NCBI GenBank assembly: GCA_001599815.1
Contig: BCIA01000004.1
Span: 4,056,082 to 4,120,081, forward strand
Direction: 5' to 3'
Source of the DNA: Furcasterigmium furcatum
Lineage: Eukaryota; Ascomycota; Sordariomycetes; Glomerellales; Plectosphaerellaceae
DNA: 64,000 nt
The notes below the pieces were generated by a model, which made no database searches, had not been told where the DNA came from, and saw only the letters and a program-made list of their open reading frames with translations. Positions 1 through 9,336 of this stretch are shown piece by piece. Numbering within the stretch: the first letter of the stretch is position 1; every line of letters starts with the position of its first letter. The position numbers and the translations under genes were made by a program.

Positions 1-123
1 GAGAAGGAAGGCACCGGTGCCGGCAACTGGATCTACATGCGCGACGGCTCAACGCTGGATGAGGTGTTCCTCGACGAACTGAACGTGGACCTTAGTCTGG
101 CCCCGTCATCGTACGGACAGTGA
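1..123 (+). CDS. 3' end of an unidentified protein (partial)
   Basis: An open frame enters from the left edge and ends at a TGA at 121-123, giving the last 40 residues of a protein. The tail is acidic and contains the stretch NWIYMRDGSTLDEVFLDEL, with no recognisable motif. The composition looks coding and the frame is uninterrupted, but the fragment is too short to assign a family. It converges on the dioxygenase gene on the opposite strand; about 230 bases separate the two stop codons. Confidence 0.5.
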   Translation, partial: EKEGTGAGNWIYMRDGSTLDEVFLDELNVDLSLAPSSYGQ

Positions 124-351
124 GCGACATCTGCGGGATATGTACGAGTAAGAAATGCGGCTGCCAGAGGGTGGCTGTAGCCAGCTTCGGATCACAGAGC
201 ACGGGCATATTGTCTATACCACCACGGGGATATGAACGGATATGGGACTAGCTTTCATTACTTGGAAGGGCACTCGATATTTCCAATGCAAACTTGTTCG
301 ACGTTTGTTGCTTGGCCGTCGTTTTGGCCCAGCTGGGCCCTGACTACCTCA

Positions 352-1602
352 TCAAGCAGCAATGTCGACAGCAGGAGACTTCTCAGGTTCCTCCTTCTCC
401 TGCGCCACTAGGTCACCGTTAGCATCACCAGCCTTCTGAGCCTCCTCAGCCGCTCTCTCCAAACGCCTCGCTCTCTCATTGCGGCTCTCGCTGGCCGGGT
501 CAAAGTACGCTGCACCAAGGTTAGCTTCTCTCTCGGGGAAATGGAGCATTGGCACTGACGCTTCTCTCCAAACACGGTTGTGCGAATACCCCTACGGGGC
601 TCCTTGTACGTGCCAGGAATGACACGATGCAGAGAGCATCTTACAGGTCAGCGATGCGAGGCGTTTCGGTCCACTTCGAGGATCTCACCTATTGTCCCAC
701 ATGGCCACACTTCCGACCTCCCACTTCCACCGCACATAGTGGTCGTCAGCCGAGTGGATATGATACGCGAAAAAGTCCAGCAGCTTGTCCGACTCGACCT
801 TCTTCAACTCGGCGAACCCAGTCACGAATCCCGGGTTGATGTTCAGCGCCTTGAGCCCTGTCACCGGGTGCGTCCGCACGGCGGGATGGTGGCTGTCAAC
901 GGGAGGCCGGTTCGGGCCGACACCCCAGAGATCCAGGATCGTGTCGTACTGCAGCCGCGACGTATGCACCGCGTGGAGGCCGTCGAGGAACTTCTTGTAC
1001 GCATCGCTCAGGGCGTCGTACAGGCCGTACTGGGAGACCCACGCCGTGTCGCCCCCAACGGCCGGGTGCTCCTCCATGCGAAGAAGGGAGTACGAGGGCG
1101 GATTGATCTCGAAGGAGGTGTCTGCATGGAAGTCCCCGCTCGGCCAGGGCGTGTAGCTGAGCGTCTCGCGGTGGTCGACCGTGCTGCCCTTGATCACGAC
1201 GTGCTTGACATCCTTCTGCGCGGGGTGCCGGTCCAGCACGCCGTAGTGCTCGAACAGTTTGACCTGTCCCTCCGTTGTGAGGTCCTGGCCGCGGAAGAAG
1301 ACGACACCTCGCTCGTTAACAAGGGCTGCGAGCTCATCGAGCTGCTGAGGGTTCAGCTGCGACAGCTGCACGTTCTCCAGGACTGTGCCGATGGACTCGG
1401 TCAGGTCAACCCGCTTGGCGACAGAGAAGAGGGCCTTCTTCTCGGGGTCCGCGAAATGTGCCCGGTCTTTCTCGGGGAAAATCTGCTCCCTGGCGGGCTC
1501 TGGCGGGACGTGGTTCTTGACCTTCGGGTTGAAGGCAGGGTGAAGCGTCACCGGGAACCCCGAGTCGGGGTTGATGTGCTTGCGAGCTTCGAGGTGCGCC
1601 AT
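352..1602 (-). CDS. Alpha-ketoglutarate-dependent sulfonate/taurine dioxygenase (TauD/TfdA family, yeast Jlp1-like)
   Basis: Predicted Fe(II)/2-oxoglutarate dioxygenase that would release sulfite from sulfonates such as taurine in the cytosol. Three exons (1602-690 plus base 689, 639-560, 509-352) with introns of 49 and 50 nt close in phase to give 383 aa. The metal-binding HxD is seen in GDFHADTSFE, the distal His in CSLHRVIPGTY, and the 2-oxoglutarate-binding Arg in RRGIRTTVFGEK. The C-terminal tail is charged (Glu/Lys-rich). The start is the first Met of the open frame. It is divergent from a Dal5-type permease across 829 bp containing a CYS3-like site, which suggests sulfur-limitation control. 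The family is clear; the substrate (sulfonate, sulfate ester or other) is inferred. Confidence 0.88.
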
Positions 1603-2431
1603 GGCTGATGAGTTGTTCAGGGGCTGTACGACAAGGGGCGAATGATTTCCTCAAGGATACGGAGAAAAGCTTGGAACGCTTCAATGCCTCTGGGAATCTG
1701 AATCGTAACCGCTGATGCCGTCGCTTTTCTGCCCATTCCTCGCGCCAATAAAGCGACATCGGCGGCGTGCTGGATGTCGACCTCGTCACGCCATAGCGAC
1801 CATAAAGCATCACGACACATGGGCGCCATGTCGCGATCACCTGTCAAGATGAGACCAACTACGGAGCACTTGGCTATGGACTGCATGGACAGCGATCGCG
1901 ACAAGATTGGTCTCCCGCGCGGTGCTGCGTCAGCTCCTCACCTCGGTTGACATGGTCCTCTGCGGGGGGCGACCTTGATGCCATTCTCAGGCTTCACAAT
2001 CATTGGATGCTCATTCGTCGGGAATACCAGTCTGGGAGGCCGAGTGCCGAGACTTTGGGTTGCTCCGTAGTCTCGATGATGGCGCAAGACGCGATGTTGA
2101 TGGCATCAAGTCCCGCTAGCCGGACGTGGGCGAACACCGCACGCGAACCCCCAATCAATGACCATCCGTGCGGAAGAACTCTGGCGAGCGGGTTCAGCTC
2201 GGCATGCAATGTCATGTTCGGTTCGATGGCATCATGGGCTTCAACCGCTATCGGATCATTGCGAAGTCCAGATGCCGGCTGGCCGGGTCCATGGCCATGG
2301 ATGTGAGGGCTTCACCTGGGCTGCCGAAGATGATAAAAAGACCATGTCTCGATGCATCCTATGATCTATCTTTCCTCGAGTCACCAAATCATTGACGAAT
2401 CTGCGCTCGGACCCGAGATAACATAGACACC
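1603..2431. promoter_or_regulatory. Divergent promoter between dioxygenase and Dal5-type permease
   Basis: This 829-bp interval separates two outward-facing start codons, so it should hold both promoters. It contains one perfect match to the fungal CYS3/MetR palindrome at 2226-2235 and a one-mismatch copy at 2108-2117. Short open frames are present but none has coding character. Confidence 0.6.
2226..2235. promoter_or_regulatory. CYS3/MetR-type binding site (ATGGCATCAT)
   Basis: The ten bases fit the Neurospora CYS3 consensus ATGRYRYCAT at every position. The site lies about 200 bp before the permease start and about 620 bp before the dioxygenase start. CYS3 activates sulfur-scavenging genes under sulfur limitation, matching the predicted roles of both neighbours. 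A single 10-bp match can occur by chance, but its placement is meaningful. Confidence 0.55.
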
Positions 2432-4461
2432 ATGGCTGACAACACCTTCGCCGACAAGGAGGCGGGCCTTGTGAACATCAGCGCATTCGGAAGCGATGCC
2501 GTGAGCACCGAGGCACCCACGCCCTTTGAATGGGAGCCGGAGGAGGAGCGCAAGGCTCGTCGAAAGTCAGTCGATCACCGCGGACCGGTTTTGCATCGTT
2601 GACATCTGACTTTGAGATTGTAGGGTCGACACTCTCGTGCTGCCCCTGTTGATGCTTGGCTTCTTCGCCTTGCAGCTTGATCGCGGCAACATGTAGGTGA
2701 AGAGACTTCCAATTGACGAGCACCGACTGACCGTCCCAGTGGAAATGCCCTCACGGACTTCTTTTTCCAAGATGTCGGCATCACCCAGAATCAGTTCAAC
2801 GTGGGACAGCAGCTCCTGTCGCTGGGCATCGTGCTCTTCGAGGTGTGTTATGTTGATTCGATGCTGGTTCCCGTGCCGTGCTTATGCCTTGCTAGATTCC
2901 CAGCAACATGGTCCTTTATCGCGTTGGACCTGCCATATGGATCGGTTCTCAAATCGTTGGATGGTATGTCTCCCCGACCACCTATGCATCGTACTCTACA
3001 CATCCAGTGGCTGATACCTCTCAGGGGCCTCATTGCTACCTTCCAGGCCTTCCAAAAGGGTGTCGGCGCGTTCCTCGCGACACGCTTCTTGCTCGGGTTA
3101 GTCCATCAGACACATTCATGACGTGAGAAAATGCTCACAGGTATCTCAGTGCTGCTGAGTCCGGCTTCATCCCAGCCGGTCTTTACACGATTACCAGATG
3201 GTACACCCAGGGCGAGACTAGCAAGCGGTTCTCATGGTACTTCGTCGGCAACATGAGTGCTTCTGCTTTGTCGGGCTTGATTGCCTATGGAATGTAAGCC
3301 ATACTCTGAGTAACGTCGAAGGAAGACCGAGCTGACCCGTCCCAGCTTGCACATGAGAGGCATCCAGGGTCTTTCTGGGTGGCAGTGGCTGTTTATGGTG
3401 AGAATCCTCGCAAGGTCCGTTCTCGTTCAGTGCTGACCATGTTCTCGAGTAGATTGAAGGCATCTTCACCGTGTTGGTGGGGTTCTTCTTCATCGCGCTG
3501 TTCCCGCGGTCCACGAGCAACCCTGTCTCTCTCCTCGGGTTCCGGTACTTCACTGAGCGTGAGGCCCAGATCCTGACCGCACGCGTATTGCGAGACGATC
3601 CTTCCAAGGTCCACGCAAAGACACACGTCAGCCGTGGTGAGCTGAAGGACGCAGTAACGAACTGGAAATTGATTCCTCACATCATACTGACGATCTCCGG
3701 CCTCGCCCCCGTGGCAGTGCTCGGTTCATACGGCCCGTCTCTCATCGTCGGATTCGGGTTTGGGAGACTCCAATCGAATGCATTATCGTCCATCGGCGCG
3801 TGGCTGTTGCTCTTTGCGAACCTCCTCTGGGGGTTCCTCGCGTAAGTTGTCTCACCGCCATGAGCATGACGAAGGGTGACCAACTAACATGCATCAGTGA
3901 CAAATGGGGGAGGCGTGGTCCCTTGGTATTCATTGGCATCTTCCTCTACTTCGCCTTCATGGTAAGGACCCCGGATCTGCCATGTAGAGATCTGACCTTG
4001 TCTGACGCTCATGCACAGATTGGCAACCGCGTACTCACCGGGTCGACCGACGCCAACACCAAATTTGCACTGCTCACTCTGGCGTTCGCCTTTTCGGCTC
4101 CTTGGCGTAAGTGCTTCCCCTTGAAGCTTTGCAATTTCTGGTGGCAAGGATTACCGGCTTACCAATGCGCGTAATACTCACAGACCCTGTCAACGGCTCC
4201 TGGATGTCGCTGAACGCCCAGTCCGCCGGCGAGCGATCCATCACCATGGCCATTCTCATCATGTCCGCCAACACGTCCGGCATCGTCGGCAGCCAGCTGT
4301 TCCAGCAGCAGGATGCACCGCAATACCGGACGGGCTGGTCGGTTATCATTGCCTTGGTCTCCATCTCGCTGGTCTCCGCCGGCGTTGCCAACTTCCAGTA
4401 TTGGGCCCTGAATCGCCGTCTGGCCAAGACGGGCGAGAAGGAAGCAAAGTACAAGCCCTAG
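2432..4461 (+). CDS. MFS permease of the Dal5/allantoate (anion:cation symporter) family
   Basis: Plasma-membrane major facilitator, probably importing a small organic anion. Eleven exons can be joined with all phases closing (2432-2565, 2624-2692, 2740-2842, 2896-2963, 3025-3096, 3141-3293, 3346-3397, 3453-3841, 3898-3961, 4019-4106, 4184-4461), giving 489 aa. Visible family features are the N-terminal LPLLMLGFFALQLDRGN segment, the WQAWLF-like motif GLSGWQWLFMIEG, the DKWGRRGP loop and the late NTSGIVGSQLFQ helix. Its divergent partner is a sulfonate-type dioxygenase. From memory, the yeast Dal5-family cysteine permease gene YCT1 lies close to JLP1, so this layout recalls a sulfur-uptake pair. 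The substrate here is inference: a sulfonate or sulfur amino acid would fit. Confidence 0.87.
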
Positions 4462-5043
4462 AGAATAGGCGGTGGCCGGTACAGCAGTATCGTAAACATT
4501 TCCAAACATAGATGAATGATTACCAACGGTCCCCTGCTCGGGACTCCCCAGTACCGGCATTAGGTCAGGCTGTACCACCCGCTGTGCATACGAGATGACA
4601 TTCATTTCAACCGCGCGCCGGGATGCCTTGCCACTGGACAACCACTTTCGCTGACAGATGCACCCGAGCGCGAAGACACCGCTCAGCGTCCGGAGCGAAG
4701 GATTCGGCAGCTCTCTTCCCGGGAGCACAGCACCCGGGTCCCATGTGCTGGCCGGGGGCGCAGTCTGGGGGCGGAGTTGCGGCCGGCTCGGAGGTCAGCA
4801 AACCTAAGCAAGCAGCCAATCACGTATTTCCCGATAGGGCTGAGTACGCTGTCGGATATCCTCGATTCCGCGACGCAGACGTCGTTGATTGGCTCGTTGG
4901 GCCGTTGGAGGGTCTGACAGGATGACAGGCGGGTCGCCGCCCTTGGGCTCGGGACCTTGGCGATTTCTATTCTTGAATTAGAGCTGCGATAGCTTCAGTT
5001 GGTGTTGTGCAATTTCAGAGAGGTTCGCCCCGTTCGTCCCATG

Positions 5044-5050
5044 TATATAA
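5044..5050 (+). promoter_or_regulatory. TATA box of the cupredoxin gene
   Basis: TATATAA lies 181 bp before the start codon, followed by a leader rich in CAA/ACT and without upstream ATGs close to the start. The spacing suits transcription start near 5075-5100. Confidence 0.5.
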
Positions 5051-5098
5051 CGGCGGCGGTTGTCGACGTTCAAAGCCGAATTCTCATCAGCATCACTC

Positions 5099-5121
5099 AC
5101 AACAACAACAACAACAACAAC
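5099..5121. repeat. AAC trinucleotide microsatellite in a 5' leader
   Basis: About seven AAC units occur in the presumed 5' untranslated region of the cupredoxin gene. Unstructured CAA-rich leaders are common in highly translated fungal mRNAs; length variation between strains would be expected. Confidence 0.7.
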
Positions 5122-5230
5122 CACTCTACATCACCACTTCCACTACAACACTCAACACTTTCCACAACTTACACCAAGACACTCAGTCTTCAACTTTCTT
5201 CCCTTTCACACCTTCAACAACACCATCAAA

Positions 5231-5794
5231 ATGTTCGCCAAGACCTTCGCTGCCGCCATCCTCCTCGCCGCCGCCGGCGTCTCTGCCCTCCCCGCCGGCA
5301 CTCCCACCCACGACGAGTGGCCTACCGAGACCCAGCCCGACCATGGCAAGATCACCCACACCGTCGTCGCTGGCCTGGGCGGTCTCCGCTTCGACCCCGA
5401 CAACGTCGTCGCCGAGAAGGGCTCCATCGTCGAGTTCCACTTCCTCCCCCTGAACCACGCCGTCGCCCAGTCCTCCTTCGGCAACCCCTGCGAGCCCCTC
5501 GACGGCGGCTTCTACTCGGGCTTCAACTTCCGCACCGAGGAGGGCCAGGCCCCCAACGTCTTCCAGATCGAGGTCACCGACCCCGAAACCCCCATCTGGT
5601 ACTACTGCCCCCAGCAGAACGGCAACCACTGCCAGAACGGCATGGTCGGCGTCATCAACCAGAACTTCGACAACCAGGACTTCAGCCTGCGCGCCCACCG
5701 CGAGCTCGCCGCCGGCACCGACGTCTCCGTCATCCCCGCCGTCGAGCAGGGCGGCAAGGTCATCCCCAACCCCAACCCCCTCAGCGGCTTCTAA
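5231..5794 (+). CDS. Secreted cupredoxin-like (plastocyanin-fold) protein
   Basis: Single-exon 187-aa protein. Residues 1-19 form a signal peptide (MFAKTFAAAILLAAAGVSA), followed by a cupredoxin-like domain. The type-1 copper ligand pattern is visible: His in PLNHAVAQSS, Cys in WYYCPQQNGNH, His in the same segment, and Met in CQNGMVGVIN. A disulfide is likely between the Cys in GNPCEPLDGG and another Cys. Such proteins, often called extracellular serine-rich proteins in fungi, are secreted or wall-associated; the precise role is not known. There is no C-terminal Ser-rich or GPI region here, so it is a compact secreted form. The start is the ATG in a CATCAAAATG context after a long leader, and codon use is strongly C-ending, suggesting high expression. 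Confidence 0.88.
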   Translation: MFAKTFAAAILLAAAGVSALPAGTPTHDEWPTETQPDHGKITHTVVAGLGGLRFDPDNVVAEKGSIVEFHFLPLNHAVAQSSFGNPCEPLDGGFYSGFNFRTEEGQAPNVFQIEVTDPETPIWYYCPQQNGNHCQNGMVGVINQNFDNQDFSLRAHRELAAGTDVSVIPAVEQGGKVIPNPNPLSGF

Positions 5795-6109
5795 GCGGGC
5801 GGGTGTTGCTCCTGTACATCTCTTCTCACTGTGGCGCGCTGCGCATTTACGACTTGATTCTTCGGATGGTGCATTAGACATTCTGGCATATGGGCATAGC
5901 CTGGCTTCAATTTGGGACGGGGGCGTCTCTGGGTTCTTGGGATAGAAAAGTGCTCCACGATAGACACACAATCATGAGCGATCCGTTCTTTTTCTACTTG
6001 ACTTCCAAACCGTGATGTGCGCTGTTGTCTAGATCTTGTCTGATTTTTATCTTTGCATGCTTGACTTGGCCTCATCCTCGTCTCACTCTTACCCAAGCAA
6101 AGCCCCGCC
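5795..6109. other. Convergent 3' flanks
   Basis: This interval lies between the cupredoxin stop and the stop of the opposite-strand oxidoreductase. It contains only terminator/3'UTR-like sequence; no gene seen. Confidence 0.4.
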
Positions 6110-7286
6110 TCATGACTGGAACCGAGCAGCGTCGGCTCTCATGATCATCTGGAAAAGCTCGATATCCTGCCTCGCGTCCTGTGCACTGGTTTTAGGCTGC
6201 TTCCCGTTGACCACGCAGTCGTGCAGTGCCCGCAGCTCAATGGTGTAAGGATCCTCGTATGTCTTTCGGATCGTCCGCTCCTGGAAACCGTCTCCCACCC
6301 TCTCCTTGATCGTCAGGGTGACCGGCAGCCCCTTGACGTAAGGGGTGTCGTAGTTGACGCGAACGATCTTGTCGGCCGAGTACACCTCGATATGCGCGTC
6401 GAAGAGCGGGACGTTGTTGAGGCCGGACTCGTAGGACACCGGGAAGTCGTCGTAGTGAAACAGCACGCTGAAGATTCCCGGCAGCGTCAGGACAGCTCCG
6501 GCGACGGACTTTGGCATGCCGATGACTTCGCGCATGGCAGACAAGTCGTGGGTGCCGAGCCTGAACTCATTAGTTTTGGTGTTCTATATCGCATCTGATC
6601 GAATGGAGGGTCTTCTCGACTTACCCGCCCAAGACCCTCAACATGAGCTTGGAAGCCGGGGTCACGGGCACGCCAAACTCCTGACGAAGAGCCTGGTCAT
6701 GCATATCCGCCTCCCGCGCAAGCCTGTCCTGGTTGTCTTGCTCATTAAAGTCGTTGAATCGCTTGGGGAACATGCCGGACTGTCCCACGAACAAGGCGTT
6801 CGGCCCGATGATATCTCGGACCCTCGCGAAGGTGATCTTGGACATGTCGCCCACCTCGTTCACGGCGTCCTCCAGCGCCAGAGCGTACCGACGCATCGTG
6901 CCGACGAAGATCTTGCCACGAGATGTCTTCTCGGCGGCGATGAGCTGGTCGATGTCCCGGAAGCAGAGTGCCGCGGGCTTCTCGAGCAGACAGTACTTGT
7001 CATGCTTGAGCGCCAGGAGGGCATGAGGGACGTGATACGGGTCGGAGTTGGCAACCAACACGACATCCACATCAGACGAGGCACACAGCTCCTCGGCGTC
7101 TGCTGTTGTCTTCGGGGTAGGGCCGAGGACTTTGGCCTTGCAGTGCTCCAGGGACTGCGGCGAGACGTCGCAGAGGTACGTTGTCTGGAAGTAGTCGGAG
7201 AGGGCGTTGATGTTGGGAAGGTGGATGACCTGGGATACTTCGCCGCACCCAATGATACCAACGCGGAGGACGCGAGGGGAGGCCAT
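6110..7286 (-). CDS. Gfo/Idh/MocA-family NAD(P)-dependent oxidoreductase
   Basis: Two exons (7286-6625, 6560-6110; intron 64 nt with good GTAAGT and TTCAG) give 370 aa. Residues 1-125 form a Rossmann domain starting LRVGIIGCGEVSQVIHLPN, with the family EKP motif in CLLEKPAALCF. The C-terminal alpha/beta domain carries the GG-THD turn (GGLGTHDLSAMRE), where the catalytic His of this family usually sits. Members oxidise or reduce sugars, inositols and related polyols. It is divergent from a second, only distantly similar Gfo/Idh enzyme, with a Zn2Cys6 regulator beyond that one, which suggests a small catabolic set. The substrate cannot be deduced. Confidence 0.85.
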
Positions 7287-7910
7287 GTTGGAGAAGAAAA
7301 ATCACTCTGCTGGTGGTTTCAACTTAAGAAGGAAGAAGACGTCGGGATCAGATTCTGAGAGACCCTGGTGACTGAACATTTGCTGTGAAAGCGAGGCCAG
7401 CGACGGCATGATATATACCCGCCACGATGCGGCATGGAAGAAGCACAGGACTTCATCTGGTCCAATCACGTATCTCATCCCCGCGCATCCAGCTGCACCC
7501 AAGCCTTCCTCCTCACGCCGAGAACATCGTTTACAGGTTGATCGATACTGCACCGGGGATGATCGGCTCGTGGGTGCACGCTACCGAAGTTCCCCGACAA
7601 AGACTGACTAGCGGCGCGCTTTTCACCCTTTTGCCTAGCGCCCCCGACTTCCGAAGATGGTCTTCTCTCTGAAGCTCCACATGTTGGTTTGTGACGCCGG
7701 GATACTTCTCCGTATTGGGCTGCAGTAGTGCCCCGCGGATCAGACGGGGAGTATCGGTATGGCATGTCTGTGGAATCTCCCCAGCGGGTGCGAGAAGACT
7801 ATAAGATAGTGCAAGTCCGTGGCAGCGATGCCTCACGGACACCTCAGAATCTCCCTAGAAAGCTGGCGTCTCACAAAACCATTGATTTCTACTCCAGCCA
7901 ACCCGCAATC
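7287..7910. promoter_or_regulatory. Divergent promoter of two Gfo/Idh oxidoreductases
   Basis: This 624-bp region lies between two outward-facing start codons. A GATATATACCC-like AT element occurs near 7410 for the minus-strand gene, and an ACTATAAGATAG element at about 7797 for the plus-strand gene. No open frame here looks coding. Confidence 0.45.
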
Positions 7911-8975
7911 ATGTCTTCTGAGAAACCTACCGTGCGCTGGGGCATCGTGGCCACCGGCCTCATCTCCTCCTGGTTTGTTTCCGACCTCGTCATCGACCGA
8001 CCCAATGCCCAGGCGAATCATGTTATTCAGGCAGTCGGCTCCTCATCCCTAGAAAAGGGGAAGACATTCGTCGCCACTCATATCCCGGGAACGTCGCCGT
8101 CGGTCTATGGCAGCTATGAGGAGGTCTACGCCGATCCTCAAGTCGACGTCGTGTACATCGGCACTCCCCACAGCTTCCACAAGCAGAATTGCCTGGACGC
8201 CATCCGCCACGGGAAGAGCGTCCTCTGCGAAAAGGCATTCACCCTGAACGCGGCCGATGCGAAGGAAGTTCTCGCCGCGGCCAAGGAGAAGGGCGTCTTC
8301 ATCATGGAGGCCATGTGGACGAGGTTCTTTCCTCTCGCTCGTACATTGCAGAAGGTCTTGCACGAGGAGAAGGCTATCGGCAAGGTCCTCCGCACGACGT
8401 GCGACTTTTCCAAGCTCCACGACTTCGACGCCCTGGGCCCCGACTCGCGGCTCAAGAACCCGGCTCTCGGTGCCGGCACGTTGCTGGACATTGGCATCTA
8501 CAGCCTGACTTGGTGCCTACTCGGCAGCGAGCCCCCGCTGGGAAGCGCCGCGTCGGAAGTGCCGAAGCTTCTGGCGACCCAGGTGCTTCAGGACGGCATC
8601 GACGTCGCCAGTACCATGGTTTTGCGGTATGCGGACGGTCGGCAGGGGATTGCAACCTCTCATGCGGGAGTGGGAATCAGGACCGAGCCGACCTTTTGTC
8701 GGATCGAAGGCAGCGAGGGAGTGGTCACTGTCGAGGGAATCGCCCCGTCGGTGCCGAATTCGTTCACCGTCAAGACGGTCGCTGGAGAGGAGAAGAAGTA
8801 TGAGTTTGAGAGGCCGGGTAAAGGCTTCTACTGGGAGGCTGACGCAGTCGCATTGGCCATTGCGGCTGGGAGGAAGGAGAGCGATATCATGCCTTGGAGG
8901 GAGACGATCAGGGTGTTGGAGCTGATGGACGAGGTGAGGAGACAGGGCGGCGCGAGATTCCCCCAGGACCCTTAG
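7911..8975 (+). CDS. Dimeric dihydrodiol dehydrogenase / D-xylose 1-dehydrogenase-like oxidoreductase (Gfo/Idh/MocA)
   Basis: Intronless, 354 aa. The N-terminal Rossmann fold is visible as VRWGIVATGLISSWFVSDL, followed by the family motif CEKAFTLNAADAKE, in which the usual Pro of EKP is Ala. The segment GAGTLLDIGIYSLTW matches the conserved dimeric-DHDH core. Fungal members act as NADP-dependent D-xylose 1-dehydrogenases or trans-dihydrobenzenediol dehydrogenases, so a pentose or related sugar substrate is plausible but not proven. The open frame extends upstream to 7728, but the ATG at 7911 starts exactly at the conserved N-terminus and follows an AATC-ATG context. It pairs head-to-head with the other Gfo/Idh gene. 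Confidence 0.87.
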   Translation: MSSEKPTVRWGIVATGLISSWFVSDLVIDRPNAQANHVIQAVGSSSLEKGKTFVATHIPGTSPSVYGSYEEVYADPQVDVVYIGTPHSFHKQNCLDAIRHGKSVLCEKAFTLNAADAKEVLAAAKEKGVFIMEAMWTRFFPLARTLQKVLHEEKAIGKVLRTTCDFSKLHDFDALGPDSRLKNPALGAGTLLDIGIYSLTWCLLGSEPPLGSAASEVPKLLATQVLQDGIDVASTMVLRYADGRQGIATSHAGVGIRTEPTFCRIEGSEGVVTVEGIAPSVPNSFTVKTVAGEEKKYEFERPGKGFYWEADAVALAIAAGRKESDIMPWRETIRVLELMDEVRRQGGARFPQDP

Positions 8976-9336
8976 ACGCGCAGCGTGTCGGAGCGAAGAC
9001 TCGGACCAAGATGAGTTGGAATGGAATAAAGGGCTTCCACTGTGGAAACTCGAAGAGCAATGGATCCCAGAATTCATGTGATGCTGGTGAGAATCAATGT
9101 TGCCAATCCCGAAGATGAGCCCCGTGAAGCTGAGGTGGTGGTGACAGTGGATGTTTGCCCCTAAACTGTTCAGGGGTAAGCCCCAAATCAGCACCGGACA
9201 AAGACAGCGAACCATCGACGACTCACCATTCTCACTAAATTTTGCCCCCAAACAACCCAAAGAGCTCGCCATCCTCATCAAGCGGAACACCGGTCGGCAT
9301 CAACACGACACGAAATGAGCCGGGTCCAGTCGACAG
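8976..9336. other. Intergenic, promoter of the Zn2Cys6 gene
   Basis: No gene is seen. A short open frame from 9242 is out of frame with the regulator and is probably a leader feature. Confidence 0.35.

Larger units (their letters stand above)
4462..5230. other. Intergenic region with cupredoxin promoter and leader
   Basis: No gene is supported between the permease stop and the cupredoxin start. The right part holds a TATA box (5044-5050) and an AAC-repeat, pyrimidine/A-rich leader typical of strongly expressed fungal secreted-protein genes. Confidence 0.5.

Noticed and set aside
580..1608. A 342-codon plus-strand frame opposite the first dioxygenase
   Set aside because: Arg/Val/Leu-rich shadow; the minus strand has the HxD...H dioxygenase motifs and fitting introns.
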